A stretch of DNA of 64,000 nt from Ornithodoros turicata. Taxonomy: Eukaryota; Arthropoda; Arachnida; Ixodida; Argasidae. The stretch spans positions 23,089,511 through 23,153,510 of the forward strand of contig NC_088210.1 of assembly GCF_037126465.1 (NCBI RefSeq). The letters are read 5' to 3'. A program made the position numbers and the translations under genes. Shown here piece by piece: positions 36,001-48,207 of this stretch. Each line of letters opens with the position of its first letter. Position 1 is the stretch's first letter. The notes beneath the pieces were generated by a model. That model was given only the letters and a program-made list of their open reading frames with translations, was not told the origin of the DNA and made no database searches.

Positions 36001-39000
36001 AACTAAATTAGTTCATACGACGCTACAGTTTAGAAGAAAAATGCAATGAAAACAGAGCAGTCTTTGGCGGCAACGAATGGGATCCCCAGGAGGCAAAGAT
36101 TGGTGGCATCCAATGAGACAGCAGGGGAAACGCGAGCATACCTATAGTTGTGTGTGGATTTGGAACGGGTCCAATCGTGGCGCTCTGTATATATGCTGCA
36201 TGATGTACATTGCTGCATTGTTCAACACCGATTTACTGAATTGTAGCCCACAACAGTTCTCACATGTGTTCCACTGACAACATTTATCTTCCAGGCCTTC
36301 GGACAGCGACGCCAGTCCGCTTTGCAACGCGCACTATGTTTTTAACCGGGACGGCTCCATGGTGCGACACGCACGTGCACGCACATCTTCGACTAAAAAA
36401 CACCGACGCACGAGCCGAAGCGTCGTTCACTGCTTAGCGCCGAAGCAAGAAATAGTCCGGCATAATTCTTATTGTAGGTTTGAAACAAAATCAAAGTTAC
36501 GAAGTATGATAACAAGTACGAAATTAACATAGCGTGTAACGTAATTTGAAGTGAACTTGCTTTTGCATTTTAGTGCCCCTTTAATGAATGAATTTTAGGT
36601 AATTAGTTGTCTCATAGTTGCACACTGCCTTCGAGAGGATGTCCGTCCGGCCGTATAAATCAACTGCAAAAACAACGTCCAGGGTGTCTACCAAACTGCA
36701 GCCTTCAAATTCCCTGACTTTTCCAGGTTTTCACTGACTATTTCAAGTGAATTCCCTGACAAAAACAAAAGGGAACTTGGTGCCTGCTCATACGTTTTGA
36801 TATCAGATCCAACATAAAACAGACTATTTATTAAGTATTAGTGGGGCTACCCCACTTTTCTGCGTCAGAGCTTGTCACGCTGGTGAACTGCTACTCGCAG
36901 TAATGTTGCCGCGGCATCGCCTCTCAACCACCGGTCGGCACTCATGATTCGCCGCGCATCATCACGGCACTTGCCTACGATTTTCCCTGACTTCAGCTGC
37001 TTTTTAGCCAAATTCCCTGACAATTCCCTGACTTTTCCAGTCACATCAAAATTCCCTGACTATTCCCTGTTTTCCAGGTTGGTAGACACCCTGAACATCT
37101 GTGCTCTCGTAGCTTTTTTATAAAAATTCTGCACAGGACAAAAATATCCTGTATGTGGGCAAGGTGTGTGCAAGATGCAAGTCACAATACTAACCTGAGA
37201 TTCATGCTGAGGTACACAGCTTCCGGAATGCTTAAACCGAGCTTTCTCTTTGCTGTCCATCTTATAGTAGCCTTCGCTGCGTGCGCACCCTGTGGCATGG
37301 ACCCGCAACTCCTCTTTCTTTTTCTTTTTGCTTGGATTCGGGATGTTGCTAGGTGCAGAGAATGTTAAGGAGCAGGTCGGACTCGGAACTAATGTGCTAC
37401 AATGACCTCAGGAATACTGCTCGTGCTTGAACACCCATTATCAAACAAGCCTTATGCATGAACAAGAGGATTATCACTGGTGCAGAGCAACGAAATAAGC
37501 TGGCAATATGTTTGTTCACATCATTTGCGACGTTAAGATAGGCACAAGGCAATGGGAGTTGGTTATGCTAAAACTGTAATGCCGACTCGCTATTCTTATG
37601 GATGTGTTCTTAAACGGTCCTCTACTTGACCCTCCACTCAAGAAACTCCTCGAGACAGGTTTTGTGCTTCAAAAATCGGCCTTGACTCGAAACGTCCCCC
37701 GAACCTTCGCGCTTTCCTCGAGTACCAAAAGGTAGTGCCTGTGCTTTTCCCTGAAGGCCAACAGCTCCTCAAGTGGGGGAGCGCTTTTTTCCTCCACTCA
37801 CTGGGGCCGAGGCAAGTTGTCAAGGTGACGATCATTTCGGAATACGGCCATTAGTCTTTCCATCATGCATGTGGGGCATAAGGGGGCAGAATACAACCCC
37901 TTTGAAATTGTTCCATGCAAACAAGTAACAATAGCAGCACAACGCACTATCGTGAAATATAGTCGTACTGCACAAAGCACGAGCAACAGCAAAAGGATAT
38001 GAGAATGATCAACCCAATGGGTGTCGTTCAACCAATAACCTTGGATTTCATCTTGTAGCATAGCATCGTAGCTACGCTTCAGGTACTGTACATCCTCCGC
38101 ATCAACACCGGTCTTGAGGAACTCGTAGAGAATGTTCATTTCCTCGACCACATTACGCTTCATAAACACAGGTGGCGCTGTAATCCTCTCGTACGGAACT
38201 TCAAACCTAAGCTGTTCACGCAGGGTCTTTCGTGGCTTTGTCACCTTTTTAGGCTCCTGCTCACGCGGTGGCGAGGAGCCGCGTGGGCGAGTGTACTCAT
38301 GGTCTGCAGCAACAGTAGCTGCGGCCGCCTTCGTTTCTTGTTGGGGCAGGCAGTAGCAGTGGTCGTATATGAGATGATTAGGTATGCTCTCTTCTTCCTC
38401 CTCTGGTGCCTCTTTCACATCAATGTCGTGCTTCGCTACTGTCACCTCACCATTAACGAGCGGCTCCTCTCTCCGTTTTGCTTTGGTTTCTGGCTCCTCA
38501 TCACCTGGGGCCGTAAAGCCAGAGGCCAGGGCCATGAGGGCTTCTGAAGCCTCGTACTCTAAATTGCTGGCCAATGGCCCATCGTTCGTTGATTCCGCCT
38601 CCGCCAGCTCGCTGTTACGGGGTTTGGATTTTTCGTGCTTGGGCTTTTCATAGTCCGGCACACCACTCACTTCAGAAGACCTCTCTTTCACTGGGGACTC
38701 TGCAATTTCCATGGGTTCCTCACCTTCCTCAGCGTCAGACTTTATTTCCCCTTCTTCTTCTTCTTCCTCCTCCTCCTCCTCTTCAGCAGAGGAGGAGGAG
38801 GAAGAGGAGGAATAAATGGGAGACTTCTTTACAGCAGGCACTGGTGCGCTGTCCGGCTCTGCGGTCTCTTTCCTGAAGATAATTAAAACAGACCAGATGC
38901 TTAGGAAGCTGCACGGGCAGATTGACCACAGTGCCTGATATGCACAATAAACAGACACCGGCATGATCAGCCGAACCTAGACTGACAGGTATTATTACAG

Positions 39001-42000
39001 GCCTGAAAGCTCTGCACAAAAGGCTGTGCCGCGCTTAGTTCACCAACTTGCCACACTGGTGCTGCCTACATGGCCCAGATGTCCGCTAAACAGAGCACGA
39101 TCCAGTGCGGGGAAGTTATAGTGTAATCCTTGCGCCCTAGCAATCGCGTACTGCAGCCTCTCCTCGAAGTGGTTTCAAGCATTCTGTATATGACCAATGC
39201 TTAATTTGTTGCTGCTATGCCTTCGAATAAAAGTAATTTGCACTGGCAAAGGCAAAAGGGCAAGGGTGCAGGCCAGCTGGTACATGGTGAAAAATTGGAA
39301 CCCGAGAAAGGGACAGAGGAGGGACGTCGTCCCTCCTCTGTCCCTTTCTCGGGTTCTAATTTGCACTGAAATGTGCACTATAAATCAATATGTGATTACT
39401 CAGAGTGATTACAGAGAGCAACTGCTGCGATGTTGAAGACTGTGAAGCTTTCAGGCCCATAGCAATACATGTCGGCCTATGCCGAACACTGTTAGAAGTA
39501 CAGGGCAATATAAACAAAATTTGAAAAGAAAAATAATTAGCATACTCATGGACCCCAAAACATCAAATACAAAAGCTGTCAACACCAGAGCTGTCATTTC
39601 TAGCCCAATGCCACTAGGGGCCTTTTCTTTCTTTTCCGATGCTTAAGTAGGATAAGATAACCGAAGTTACTAATGTGGCATAAACTTCAGAAACCTCGCG
39701 CAAAACATACATTTGTTGAAGTAAACTCTCTCGTGCCAGATAAGCCTGAATGAACTGCGGCGCAAACTGAAATATCTGTTACATTCCTCATAAGAAAGCG
39801 TAAACAAATTTTTAGTAATCCCACGCAAGCTCATCTTACAACTTACCTCTGCAATGCAGTTTTCTCAATGTCGGTCTCCTCTGCCGGCTCTCCAAAGTCG
39901 GACGCAGACGACACATCTTCGAGGTCACTGTCACTCAGTCTATCATACTTTTCATCGTCACTAACGGCCACCTTGGTGTCAATTTCAACCTCAGAGTCTG
40001 TCTCGGATTCAGACTCCTCTCCAGATTCAGAAGCTTCAGAACTACTCTCGGACTCCGAGCTCTCATCTTGCTCAGACTCTGAATCTAAAAAGTGACACAT
40101 ACGATGCATCAAGATTAGAAAGACTGCACTTAACAAGTGGCGAAAAGTAACGAGCAGATATGAATAGTTACTTGACGCTTTAATATTCGCACTTACCTGA
40201 ATCTCCTTTCTCACTTTCGCTATCCTGTAAGCTACGTTCCTCCTCCACTACTGGTCGCCTTCGTCTCCTTGGAGAACCACTGTTAGAATCTGATAACTTG
40301 TCCTGTTCACCATCTGCAAAGGCAACAAACACCTGGTGCAACGGCTGTGCAATGCAAACGTGCAATGCCTGTGCAGTGCTCTAGTAGAGGACTGTACAAA
40401 TTATAAATAGAGTCGTGCCTCGTTAATATAGACCAGGGATCGGAACCGTTATTTTTGTTTGATTCGGTTCAGATTCGGGTTCAGGCATATTGGTTCGGTT
40501 CGGGTTCAGCTCCGCATCAGCGCAAAATATTGTTCAGGAAAGTGAATTTTGAGCAGACTGCCATGAGTTAAAAGCAAGCACATCCTTACGATTCTCAAAT
40601 AACAGAACTCCAATTTTGTTGTTGCTGACACAGTAGTGGTTCACCTCAACACTGTGTCACGGATCCGCATTTCAATGTTACGGTAGTATACTATAATACT
40701 GTACACTACGTTCACTCATCGCAAACACCCTGTTACAACTTGCTCAGGGCCTGGCCTCCAGAGGCTCCAGGGACTGCCACCCCCACATTCCTCGGGAGAA
40801 CCTTTGAAAGTAGGACATTCCATTGCACAAAGGGAGCTATGCCCTCTCCTTCACAGCCGTCCACAAGAACTATAAGAGGAAAAACTTGAGCAACGTCAAG
40901 CCAACGGTCACGTCTGCTATGGCTCAAGTGGGACCACAAATGGCTCTTCAGTTCTTTGAGGACAATGGTGATGAGCAGCAGGCTCCATATGTTGCCGACG
41001 TTTTGCTAGGCTTAACTCGATGTGCAACAAAGTATACCTGCAAGCAGGCACTAATTTGGGAGTTCTTTCAATAAATCTTCATCATAGTTTTTGTTAGTAT
41101 GTCGGTATTCGAAAATATCAACGATTTTGGTTGGGGACAAAAGTGTCCATATTAATGAGGCACGATTGCACTGGAGCCCAAACAGGTGCATCTGGCAAAT
41201 GTCAAACAGAATCTTTTCAGTAGAAAATTATCTGATTACCCATTTACTCACACAACACACACAGCTCCAATTGTAGGTAGTTTTTTGTCACATACTTCAC
41301 ACACACACCTGACTTTGGCGGCATGATCAACGAGTATGGCGTGGCAACAGCCGCCACAGTGCAGATCAAGCTGCAATTTTTCTGGCTTAATTTATGCACC
41401 CAATTTACGGCACTATGTTATTGGGTTTGAAACGACACCCTGTTTATGACAGTAAATACAGCGTTCCAAAATTTCAAAAAATATTCTGAAAAGGGAATTT
41501 TTCTGGAGCGTGCAGCATCTATAAAAGGAGAATTATTTTGCAATGGCTTCATGACCCTTCTTGTTGCCCAAACAGATCCACACTTGACACATAACACTGT
41601 GTGACACACCTGCACAAAGCATTTGTTGCTCTAGGGTTCCCGGCAACATTGGAAAGAACATGCAGTATGTCATCTTACCATGTCTACATCTATCGGCTTT
41701 CTCGACAAACTACATTTTCTATTGACTTTTCAGGCTCAATGCCTTTTGCAGAAACCTACATCACTATTGGGTAGGGCTCTGCAAACAGCCATTTTAAGAC
41801 TGAAGCAAACACAAAGCAAACAGATATATAACTGAAGCAAATAGTTATAGAACCGAACTAAATGCATGTATGGCACACATACGGACACACAGCACACCCA
41901 CGAGATACACGTAAAGAGACCTTCGTAAAAAGCAATTCTCACTTCTATTCAAAATATATAGTATTCAAAATAGTATGAGGCACCACGTTTGATTTTGACC

Positions 42001-45000
42001 TCTAATCAAATACACAATTAGTATTTGCTTCAGTGTTAAAAAGCACTGAGTATTGGCACATCCCCACTATTTAGCGGTCCGTAACGTAAACTTACCCGAG
42101 TCGTCTGGCTTTTTACTGTCTTCATCATCCAGCGGAGGAGGAGAGGGTGGCTTTCTGATCCTCTGTGGTGAAGAACACGCGTTATACGACACAAACAGGA
42201 AGGCCACCTGGGAACCGTACGGGCACTTGGAAACTTACACGGAAGGATGGCATTCTGGGCATGGCAGCCCGAAGTCCAAAGCCAAAGCCCAGTCCATCGC
42301 CTATAGAGAAACTATCACCACGGTTTTGGTCGAACAAGGAAGATAGAGACGATGTCGCAGGTTGCGGCTGTTCCCTGGGTGCAGCAACTTCTGCAGACTT
42401 TGACTGTGAAACCAACAAGGGACTCCGGTCAAAACCATTCATTCTGCTTTCGACAATAGCTGCCAGTCTTTCTTCCACCCACAAATACTAGTTTAGTTAA
42501 GAAGGCTATAATCCACTATTCATTTCTCAAAGTGCAATCGTTACTGAACCAGAGGAAGCTCTAGAATTCTTTCAGAGACATCATCACAACAAGCGCATTA
42601 ATGAATGGTGGGCATTAGAATGTGCACATCACTTCCTTCTTATATGCAGCCCAGAACTTAAAATCAATTATCGAAAATAAGACGGTGGTTCCAACTCTAC
42701 AAATTAAACACATATTAAAATCCACACATTCCTTCGTCAAACCTCCAACAAGGATTATAAAAGCAAAGTCTCTGAAACTCGACTCTAAACAATCACTGAA
42801 TACCGACAATCCCTACACTGGCAGTTCCGTACGTAACCATACATCGCACGAAAGACATAACCTGCGCAGATCATGCGCTTGGGTTGATGCCGACACACAC
42901 CAGATAAAAGGGGATTTGCTGGGTGCACTGCAGAACATGACTGTCCCTAAATGCCATGCTTCAAATCTGTAGCCACAACAAATGCAGCTGAAGCTGAATT
43001 ATGAGGCACCACTAGAGTAAGTGGCACACAAGTACTATCGGAGCCTTGTCCTTTATGGTTAAACATGGTGAAACCCAGTTCCCCCCCCCCCCCCCCAAAT
43101 CTGCAACATGTTCTCCTCAGGTGAAACCCAAAACACTGAAAACTTGCCTACCAAAGTGGAAGTTTTTATTATTATTAATATTATTTATTTATTTATTTTC
43201 CACCCAATATTGCTGGATTTTATCATGTTTTGCGGCGCCAGGGATAGGGCGCAGATTTTTCATTCTTCAATTTTTCCCCAAGAACATAAAAAACAAAAAG
43301 CACAAGACTCCGAAGTACAAGGTGCGATGCTAGCACCACACTGCATTACCCGTGAAGGCTTTCATTACCTTAGAAGCAGCAGACACCTGCTCGTCCCACC
43401 AGGTCTCAAAGCGCTTAAAAGCGTAGTTCTCCACCATACGTTTGCAAAGATCCCGTTTCACTATCTCCTTGAGTTCCGTCACGAGTGCATCCAACACTGC
43501 ACGCACAGTCGGGGTGTGCCGGTCACCCGTCCCGGGCGGACCCATCGGACTCGTCGGTGCCACCCTATTCGTGGCACCGTACCAGCGGCACGGAGACGCG
43601 GGAGGCACTCTGTAGTCCCGATACACTAACGAAGCGTCGTAATAGGGAGGTGGGTTGACGTAGGCCGGAGGTGTGGACGTAGGGTACGCTCCAGGAAGCG
43701 GAGGGGGCGGATAGTTCGGGTTGAACGGAGGAGGTATGGGCGGCATGTAGGCGTATGCCCCCGAACCCTGCGCCGGCCTCGACGGAGAAGCATTGGCACC
43801 ACTGACACTACCCTGCATCCCTGATCCCATGCCGGGCTTCCATATTCCCATTTGCGCCATCATCTGCACTTCTTGACTCGGGTACATGGGATGGGCTGGG
43901 GAGTAAGTTGGAGGGGGAGGATGGGAAGGCGGGGGAGGATGAGTGGGTGGCGGTGGGGGGTGGGGGGGTGGATGGGGTGGTGGAGGTGCTGAAGGGTACA
44001 ACGTGGGATAACCAGGTATGGCAGGGTCCTGTCCAACGTAGGGAGGAGGTGGTTGGGCAGTTGGAGGAAGCGGAAGAGGTGCGTTCACTTCCAGCTTCTC
44101 TTCACCGCTGCTCAACGACGAGAGAGACATGCAGTCATCATCCGCTGCTCCGACACTCATGTTTTCATCAGGAGGCTCCGGCAGTTCGTCATGGACGGGC
44201 GTAGAGTCACACGCACTTGGCGACGAATGATTCCCATCGTCGTTTGACATTGTCATCGCCCGCTGGTCATCCTGCTCAGAGTCTGACACAATGTCCTTCA
44301 GTTCTCTCGTTACCTGCGCCCACTTGTGATATTCCTCGTGGGACAGGAAAGGTGACGGCGGAGTGGACAACACTTCAAACGTGTCCTCGTCCTCTTCGGG
44401 AGGCGGAGGTGGAACCTCGTCCCTTTCTGGGAGAGGAGGCAAAGGAGAGGAGTCTGGAGGAAGGGGCGGAGGTGCAAGGTCGACGTCTTGTGGCACACTT
44501 TGACTCGTCGTCTTCTGAAACGTCGCGTCCTGTTGTCCCATCTCAAAAGGTGGGCTCCCAAAAGCAGATCCCGCATCCAAGAAACTTCCCCGTCCTTCTG
44601 TCTGCTTTAGTAGTAGTTCGATACGACTGTCCAAGCTTTCCCGAGCAGGGCTCTGCTTCGGGGGAACTGCTTCGGGGGGCGTACCCCTGTGAGGGTCCCA
44701 CGGCCACTGGTGCACCCCGTCCGCCGTACCCCACGAGGGCCCCGTGCCGTGGCTGACATCCCACGAGGAAGGTGGAGGGGGTGCTACGAAGTGTTGTTGT
44801 TGTTGTTGCTGTTGTTGCGAAGAATAGGAATACCCGCTGTCGTAGCTGAGAGGTGTGGACTGGTTCGAACGATAACTTCCCGTGCCGTAGTCCGAGTGGT
44901 TGCTGTAGTTGTACTCGGCCGTCACAGCAGCGTGTCCGTACGAATCCGCGTACGGGGTCCTCTGAGACGCTGGCACAGAAGGCGGTGGTGGCTGCGGTGG

Positions 45001-46114
45001 AACGGAAACTGGACGGGGTTCCGGTGCAAACAACAGGCGGTCGTCGAACTTGGGTTTCTCGGACGATAGTTCCTCGTACAGCCTCTGGCATTCCCGACCT
45101 AGAAGGAATGGTGTGCACGCTCATATCTACACTAGGTCCGGTGCGAGAGTAGTACTACACACTCGACACCTTTACGTGTACTCACCAAACGGGTCAAAGA
45201 AAACAGTGAGTATGTTTCCCATAACCGAGGAGAGGTGGAGCTTCTCCACACAGTAGCGAGCGGCCTGCGTTGTTGAAAACACTACCCGTGCCAGACCCAA
45301 GTGCTTCCGCGTCCGTGAATGGTAATACACCGTGGACTCATCTACTTGGCCAAACTTCTTGAGCAGGTCATCTAGAAAGCCCTTGCCAATGTTGTCGTTG
45401 AGATTGGTCATTGTCACTTCCAACGGTGGCGGAATGCCGACGTAGTGCTCATCGATCTGCATTGAACGGTCGTGTTTTGTTCACTTCAAAATGCTGTGGA
45501 GTTGTGGGAAACAAGATAATAAATTTCGTGAGGGCAGGTAACCCTTGCAAACCTTGAACTTGGGCACTGGCAGATCAGCGGCTTCAGTTCTGGCCCAAAG
45601 TAATGCAAGACGGGAGCGGGGGTCACGAACGTGAACTGGAGGGTGAAGGTTTTCTTGCTGCAACGATAATGTAACACAAAATAGTCAGCATCCCATACTG
45701 AATTTGCTGCTCTAGTTTCGGCAGTCTGAAACATTTGCTATTGCCAAACAGCAGCCTCGAGCAGCACTACCTATAAGGGACATGTAGCGTATGACATTCC
45801 GTACAAAGCTAGTATACAATACCACGTAAATGTGTGCTGAGTAGATAAGTAATGTTTGCATACATCTTCCAATTTGCAAGCAAATACACACTGCTTGTTT
45901 CGACAGTGTTTGCACAGTTGAACCGTGGCGGTTGCCTTCGCGATCAGCATTATCGGGAATCTGTGCGAAATGATCGTACCCCAGGTACAATTCCATCGTA
46001 TCTGTAAAGCTTGGTTGCACCCTTTTTCATAGCAGGATCAACCAAAAGTTTGTAGTTTCTTTTCTTCTTGTCCCCATGGCTGGGCTCTGGGTGAACGGGT
46101 CGAACGCCATTCAT
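33007..46114 (-). CDS. SETD1: Histone H3-lysine-4 methyltransferase SETD1 (Set1/COMPASS catalytic subunit)
   Basis: Catalytic subunit of COMPASS, which methylates histone H3 Lys4 at active promoters in the nucleus. I joined 13 coding exons by splice sites and matching phases: 46114-45980, 45657-45553, 45456-45186, 45098-43369, 42487-42239, 42162-42096, 40313-40197, 40084-39847, 38872-38001, 37352-37195, 35001-34873, 34804-34547, 33180-33007. They sum to 4503 bases, one frame of 1500 residues (human SETD1A 1707). Order: N-terminal YKLLVDP and VYRYDG-like motif; RRM at about 90-165 ([20 protein letters not shown]); long Pro-rich region with polyQ; conserved [17 protein letters not shown]; Ser/Glu-rich acidic region; N-SET (LNDTHWV); WDR5-binding Win motif ([10 protein letters not shown], about 1281); SET from about 1361 ([41 protein letters not shown]) and post-[13 protein letters not shown]. 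The start ATG at 46114 lies just inside an exon with acceptor TTTTTGCAG. The acceptor at 42487 is the least certain. The 37353-38000 intron is U12-like. Confidence 0.95.
33469..33645. mobile_element. pogo/Tigger-like MITE in SETD1 intron
   Basis: 177 bases with CAGTCAAACTCCTTTTTAGC at the left and GTTGTAAAGGAGTTTGACTG at the right, flanked by TA on both sides. Internal TTTTTAACGAAAATACCTTT and CCTATAGGTCCAATAATAGA match the copy at 24361. It lies in the last SETD1 intron (33181-34546). Confidence 0.87.
34183..34243 (+). mobile_element. Non-LTR-like 3' tail in SETD1 intron
   Basis: CCCATGTAATGTCTCTCGAC, CTTTGGGGTATCTTGAATAA and a tail of AATAGATAC units. The tail at 1383-1437 shares CCATGTAATG, CCTTTGGG and GAATAAA and ends in GAAAT units. 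The shared pre-tail plus a variable short repeat fits LINEs that end in microsatellites. Confidence 0.5.
35929..36584. mobile_element. Non-autonomous TTAA-flanked element nested in the outer element
   Basis: Left TTAAGGGGGTCACTAAAATG plus CAAAAA and right TTTTGCATTTTAGTGCCCCT plus TTAA are inverted repeats flanked by TTAA. TTAA target sites are the mark of piggyBac-type insertion. No transposase is encoded in the 650 bases. Confidence 0.75.
36680..37093. mobile_element. MITE with CAGGGTGTCTACC TIRs, nested in the outer element
   Basis: CAGGGTGTCTACCAAACTGC at the left, CAGGTTGGTAGACACCCTG at the right. The interior repeats the word TTCCCTGACTTTTCCAG and shorter AATTCCCTGAC many times. Flanks AACGTC and AACATC may be a diverged target duplication. 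CAGGG ends suggest hAT, which normally gives 8-bp duplications, so the superfamily is unsure. Confidence 0.75.
37353..38000 (-). other. U12-type AT-AC intron of SETD1
   Basis: On the minus strand the intron opens ATATCCTTTT, has TCCTTAAC close to its 3' end and ends TCTGCAC. These match the U12 5' splice site (ATATCCTT), branch point (TCCTTAAC) and AC acceptor, with a short branch-to-acceptor distance of about 11 bases. Joining here keeps the frame and gives [18 protein letters not shown], which fits the conserved [21 protein letters not shown] junction in vertebrate SETD1. No GT-AG pairing restores the frame. Confidence 0.9.
38761..38815 (-). repeat. Coding triplet palindrome (poly-Ser / poly-Glu)
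   Basis: Inside a SETD1 exon, CCTCCTCCTCCTCCTCTTCA and GCAGAGGAGGAGGAGGAAGA form an inverted repeat of TCC and GGA triplets. The minus strand reads as a run of 8 Ser, then Ala, then about 11 Glu. Confidence 0.85.
39291..39362. repeat. Near-perfect snap-back hairpin in SETD1 intron
   Basis: AATTGGAACCCGAGAAAGGG plus ACAGAGGAGGGACG is followed after one T by CGTCCCTCCTCTGTCCCTTT plus CTCGGGTTCTAATT. The 34-base arms differ at one position. Confidence 0.92.
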
Positions 46115-46116
46115 TG

Positions 46117-48197
46117 CTGCAAAAAGGACAACAAAGCCGAAAATCAACCACCACAATTTCAAATGAGACTCAGCAATAGAGATACCAAACTGTGAGTGCC
46201 AATCCGCGCTGCTTAAAATGCGAATCAAACCTCGAAATCCCGTATACGAGGTACACTACCTGAAACGTTTTCTATCTTTACATTCAACATCAGTGCTACG
46301 CCATCACACGACCAAGAAGCCTGTTACAACCTCTTCACGAATCATTTAAGTCTAATTTACGACAAGAAAATACAAAAATACGTCACAAAAAAACACCGAA
46401 ATTACTGTTCCAAACGCTACATATTATACTCCGATCACCTCTCCATCACTGTTGCGTTTCTGAGCTACATCATCATCATCATTACCCCTTGAAAGAGTGA
46501 AAGATACTCGTTTCGTACGGGCTATTTATTTGGCTACATCGCACTACAGGAGCAGTCTCTGAGCAAAAATTAATATTTCAAGACAGTTGCATTATATGTG
46601 GAAAAATAAATGCAATATTGTATGTACTTTCGTGTAAAAACTTACGGGCTGAAATGTGCGACTACCGCTTGAACTTCATGACTGAAAAAAGGATCAGCCG
46701 TATGCCGTATCGGTCAACGTAGCAGATGATGTCGTGTTAGACTCTATAAATGATAGGACGAATTAGGATAAGAAGCGGTAGTTGGCAGGACACTCGAAAA
46801 AATACGTGATCTAAATGAATAAATGTGGTCAGTACCCGTGCTTCTCGTCGGCATTCCAGAGTCAAGTGAACCTAGCCCTATTTGGTAATTGGCTAGAAAG
46901 CGATACGCAACGTTGTTAGTACAGAATACACTGCAGTGTGCCAAAGCCTCGCTGCTTGTGCTGCTGGTACCACAAAATAATATAAGTTGCAACTGAAGCA
47001 TGGTACTAGAATGCTGAACTTCGTTGATGTGCCAAAAAAAGCCAGTGCCACTATGGCGAATGGCAGGGGTGGCAGTACTACCCCGAAGACACATTCAACG
47101 ACTTCAAAACACTTGTAATAAACTTGTACGTAACGTTTCCCTTTGGTATGAGGAGAAAAACGGAGACGGAAAATGTCACCCACAAGTTCATTACACCAGC
47201 TCGCTTGCCTCCTACCCTTTTGTTCAAGGCTATTATAGTACATATAAAGACAGCGAGAGAATTAACCAAATCTATGAAAATGCACATTTACATTCGCACA
47301 CTTTGTTCCAGCCGCGAAACAAAAGGCACTCGTACAAACAGCTGAGTGACCTTGAGTATAACGCGCAGTACCAGCGGCACTACAGGAGGGCTGCTGAGCG
47401 GCAAAGCGCTAAGCACTGCGTTTTAGATTTCACCCGCAAGAGGCTCTGTGGCTGTGCGTAGATCTATGCCCCGACCAGCCATGCGGCTTTGTCAGCTTTG
47501 TCGACTATCTCCCATGTCGTCTTCAGTCGTCATATCCCGTTCACGGTTACAATATGTGCCAGCTCGCGGTTCATGCAATTTTCCGTGATTTTATTGGTTG
47601 CCTGTGATTTGCAGCGTTTGCAGCAGCCTGAGGGTGCGCTTCGCGCCACATTTTCTTCTTTCTCATGTGGATGACAAACACGAAGGAATCACGATTCCCC
47701 TAGTTAGAGACCTTTCAAATGTTCAGCTGCGTAATTTTGCTGGAAGTTACAGCCGCTATGCACACGCACTGTTGAAAATTTCATGTTCGCAACGTCCTCC
47801 ACACATACTGCCATGATCGACTAGCTACACAAGCGCTGTATCCTTTGCATGACGTGACACGTGACTTCTCCTCCGTGCGTGACGTGTTCCGCTGCACTGC
47901 TACCACGTGCTGCCACCTGCATCTGGAAACCAAAATAAATTGCAATGAAAAACAAAAAGATAAGTGCTGTGCAGGTATTTGGCGTTTAAAATTCTAAAGT
48001 ACTCGCAAAAGCACAAAACCATTTCAACATTTGGGGAGAGGGAAGACCCACATGACCGACGCTGCACATGCTGGACGCGCATTCACGCATCAGAATCAGA
48101 CGACAGATTTTATTGCAGACGCTTGCGACTTGCGACCAGGTGGAGTGTGATTCCGCAAAGTCATTTATTTAAAGCGATTTCTCTGTGCTTCCTTCAG
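46117..48197. other. Divergent intergenic region between SETD1 (-) and the bHLH-like gene (+)
   Basis: On the minus strand CATTTCAGCCC|GTAAGTTTTT at 46646 is a good donor that could close a non-coding first SETD1 exon, to be joined to the acceptor at 46117. A 145-codon open frame at 47024-47461 (+) resembles nothing I know; it could be an upstream exon or chance. Both promoters probably lie here, but I see no TATA or other element I would defend. Confidence 0.4.
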
Positions 48198-48207
48198 TGA
48201 CGCGCAT

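Larger units (their letters stand above)
35312..37151. mobile_element. Outer TIR element in SETD1 intron, split by two younger insertions
   Basis: The left terminal region (TGTTTATTTTTATCCTTTAC, AGTATTTTTATAAACAAGC, ATTTTTGCAGTT, GACTAATTACCTAA) is the diverged inverse of the right region (TTAGGTAATTAGTT, CAACTGCAAAAACAAC, then after an interruption AGCTTTTTTATAAAAATTCT and ACAAAAATATCCTGTA). The right arm is cut by the element at 36680-37093 and the interior by the TTAA element at 35929-36584. Related sequence (GACTATTTACCTAAATTCAT) occurs in an ASL intron near 57370. No transposase frame is seen. Confidence 0.7.

Noticed and set aside
37798..37997. Continuation of the SETD1 exon past 38001, since the frame stays open
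   Set aside because: The translation loses all similarity to SETD1 after WVDHS, and the U12 splice at 38000/37353 restores the conserved sequence.
40385..40440. A third pogo-like MITE, from AGAGTCGTGCCTCGTTAATA
   Set aside because: Only one end-like string is present, with no inverted partner within a reasonable distance.
43908..44756. Plus-strand open frames overlapping the SETD1 proline-rich exon
   Set aside because: They are antisense shadows of GC-rich, Pro-coding sequence; the minus frame is linked to neighbours by matching splice phases.
47024..47461. A 145-codon plus-strand gene
   Set aside because: No family resemblance, no clear Kozak or poly-A context, and comparable frames occur on the other strand. 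Kept only as a note.
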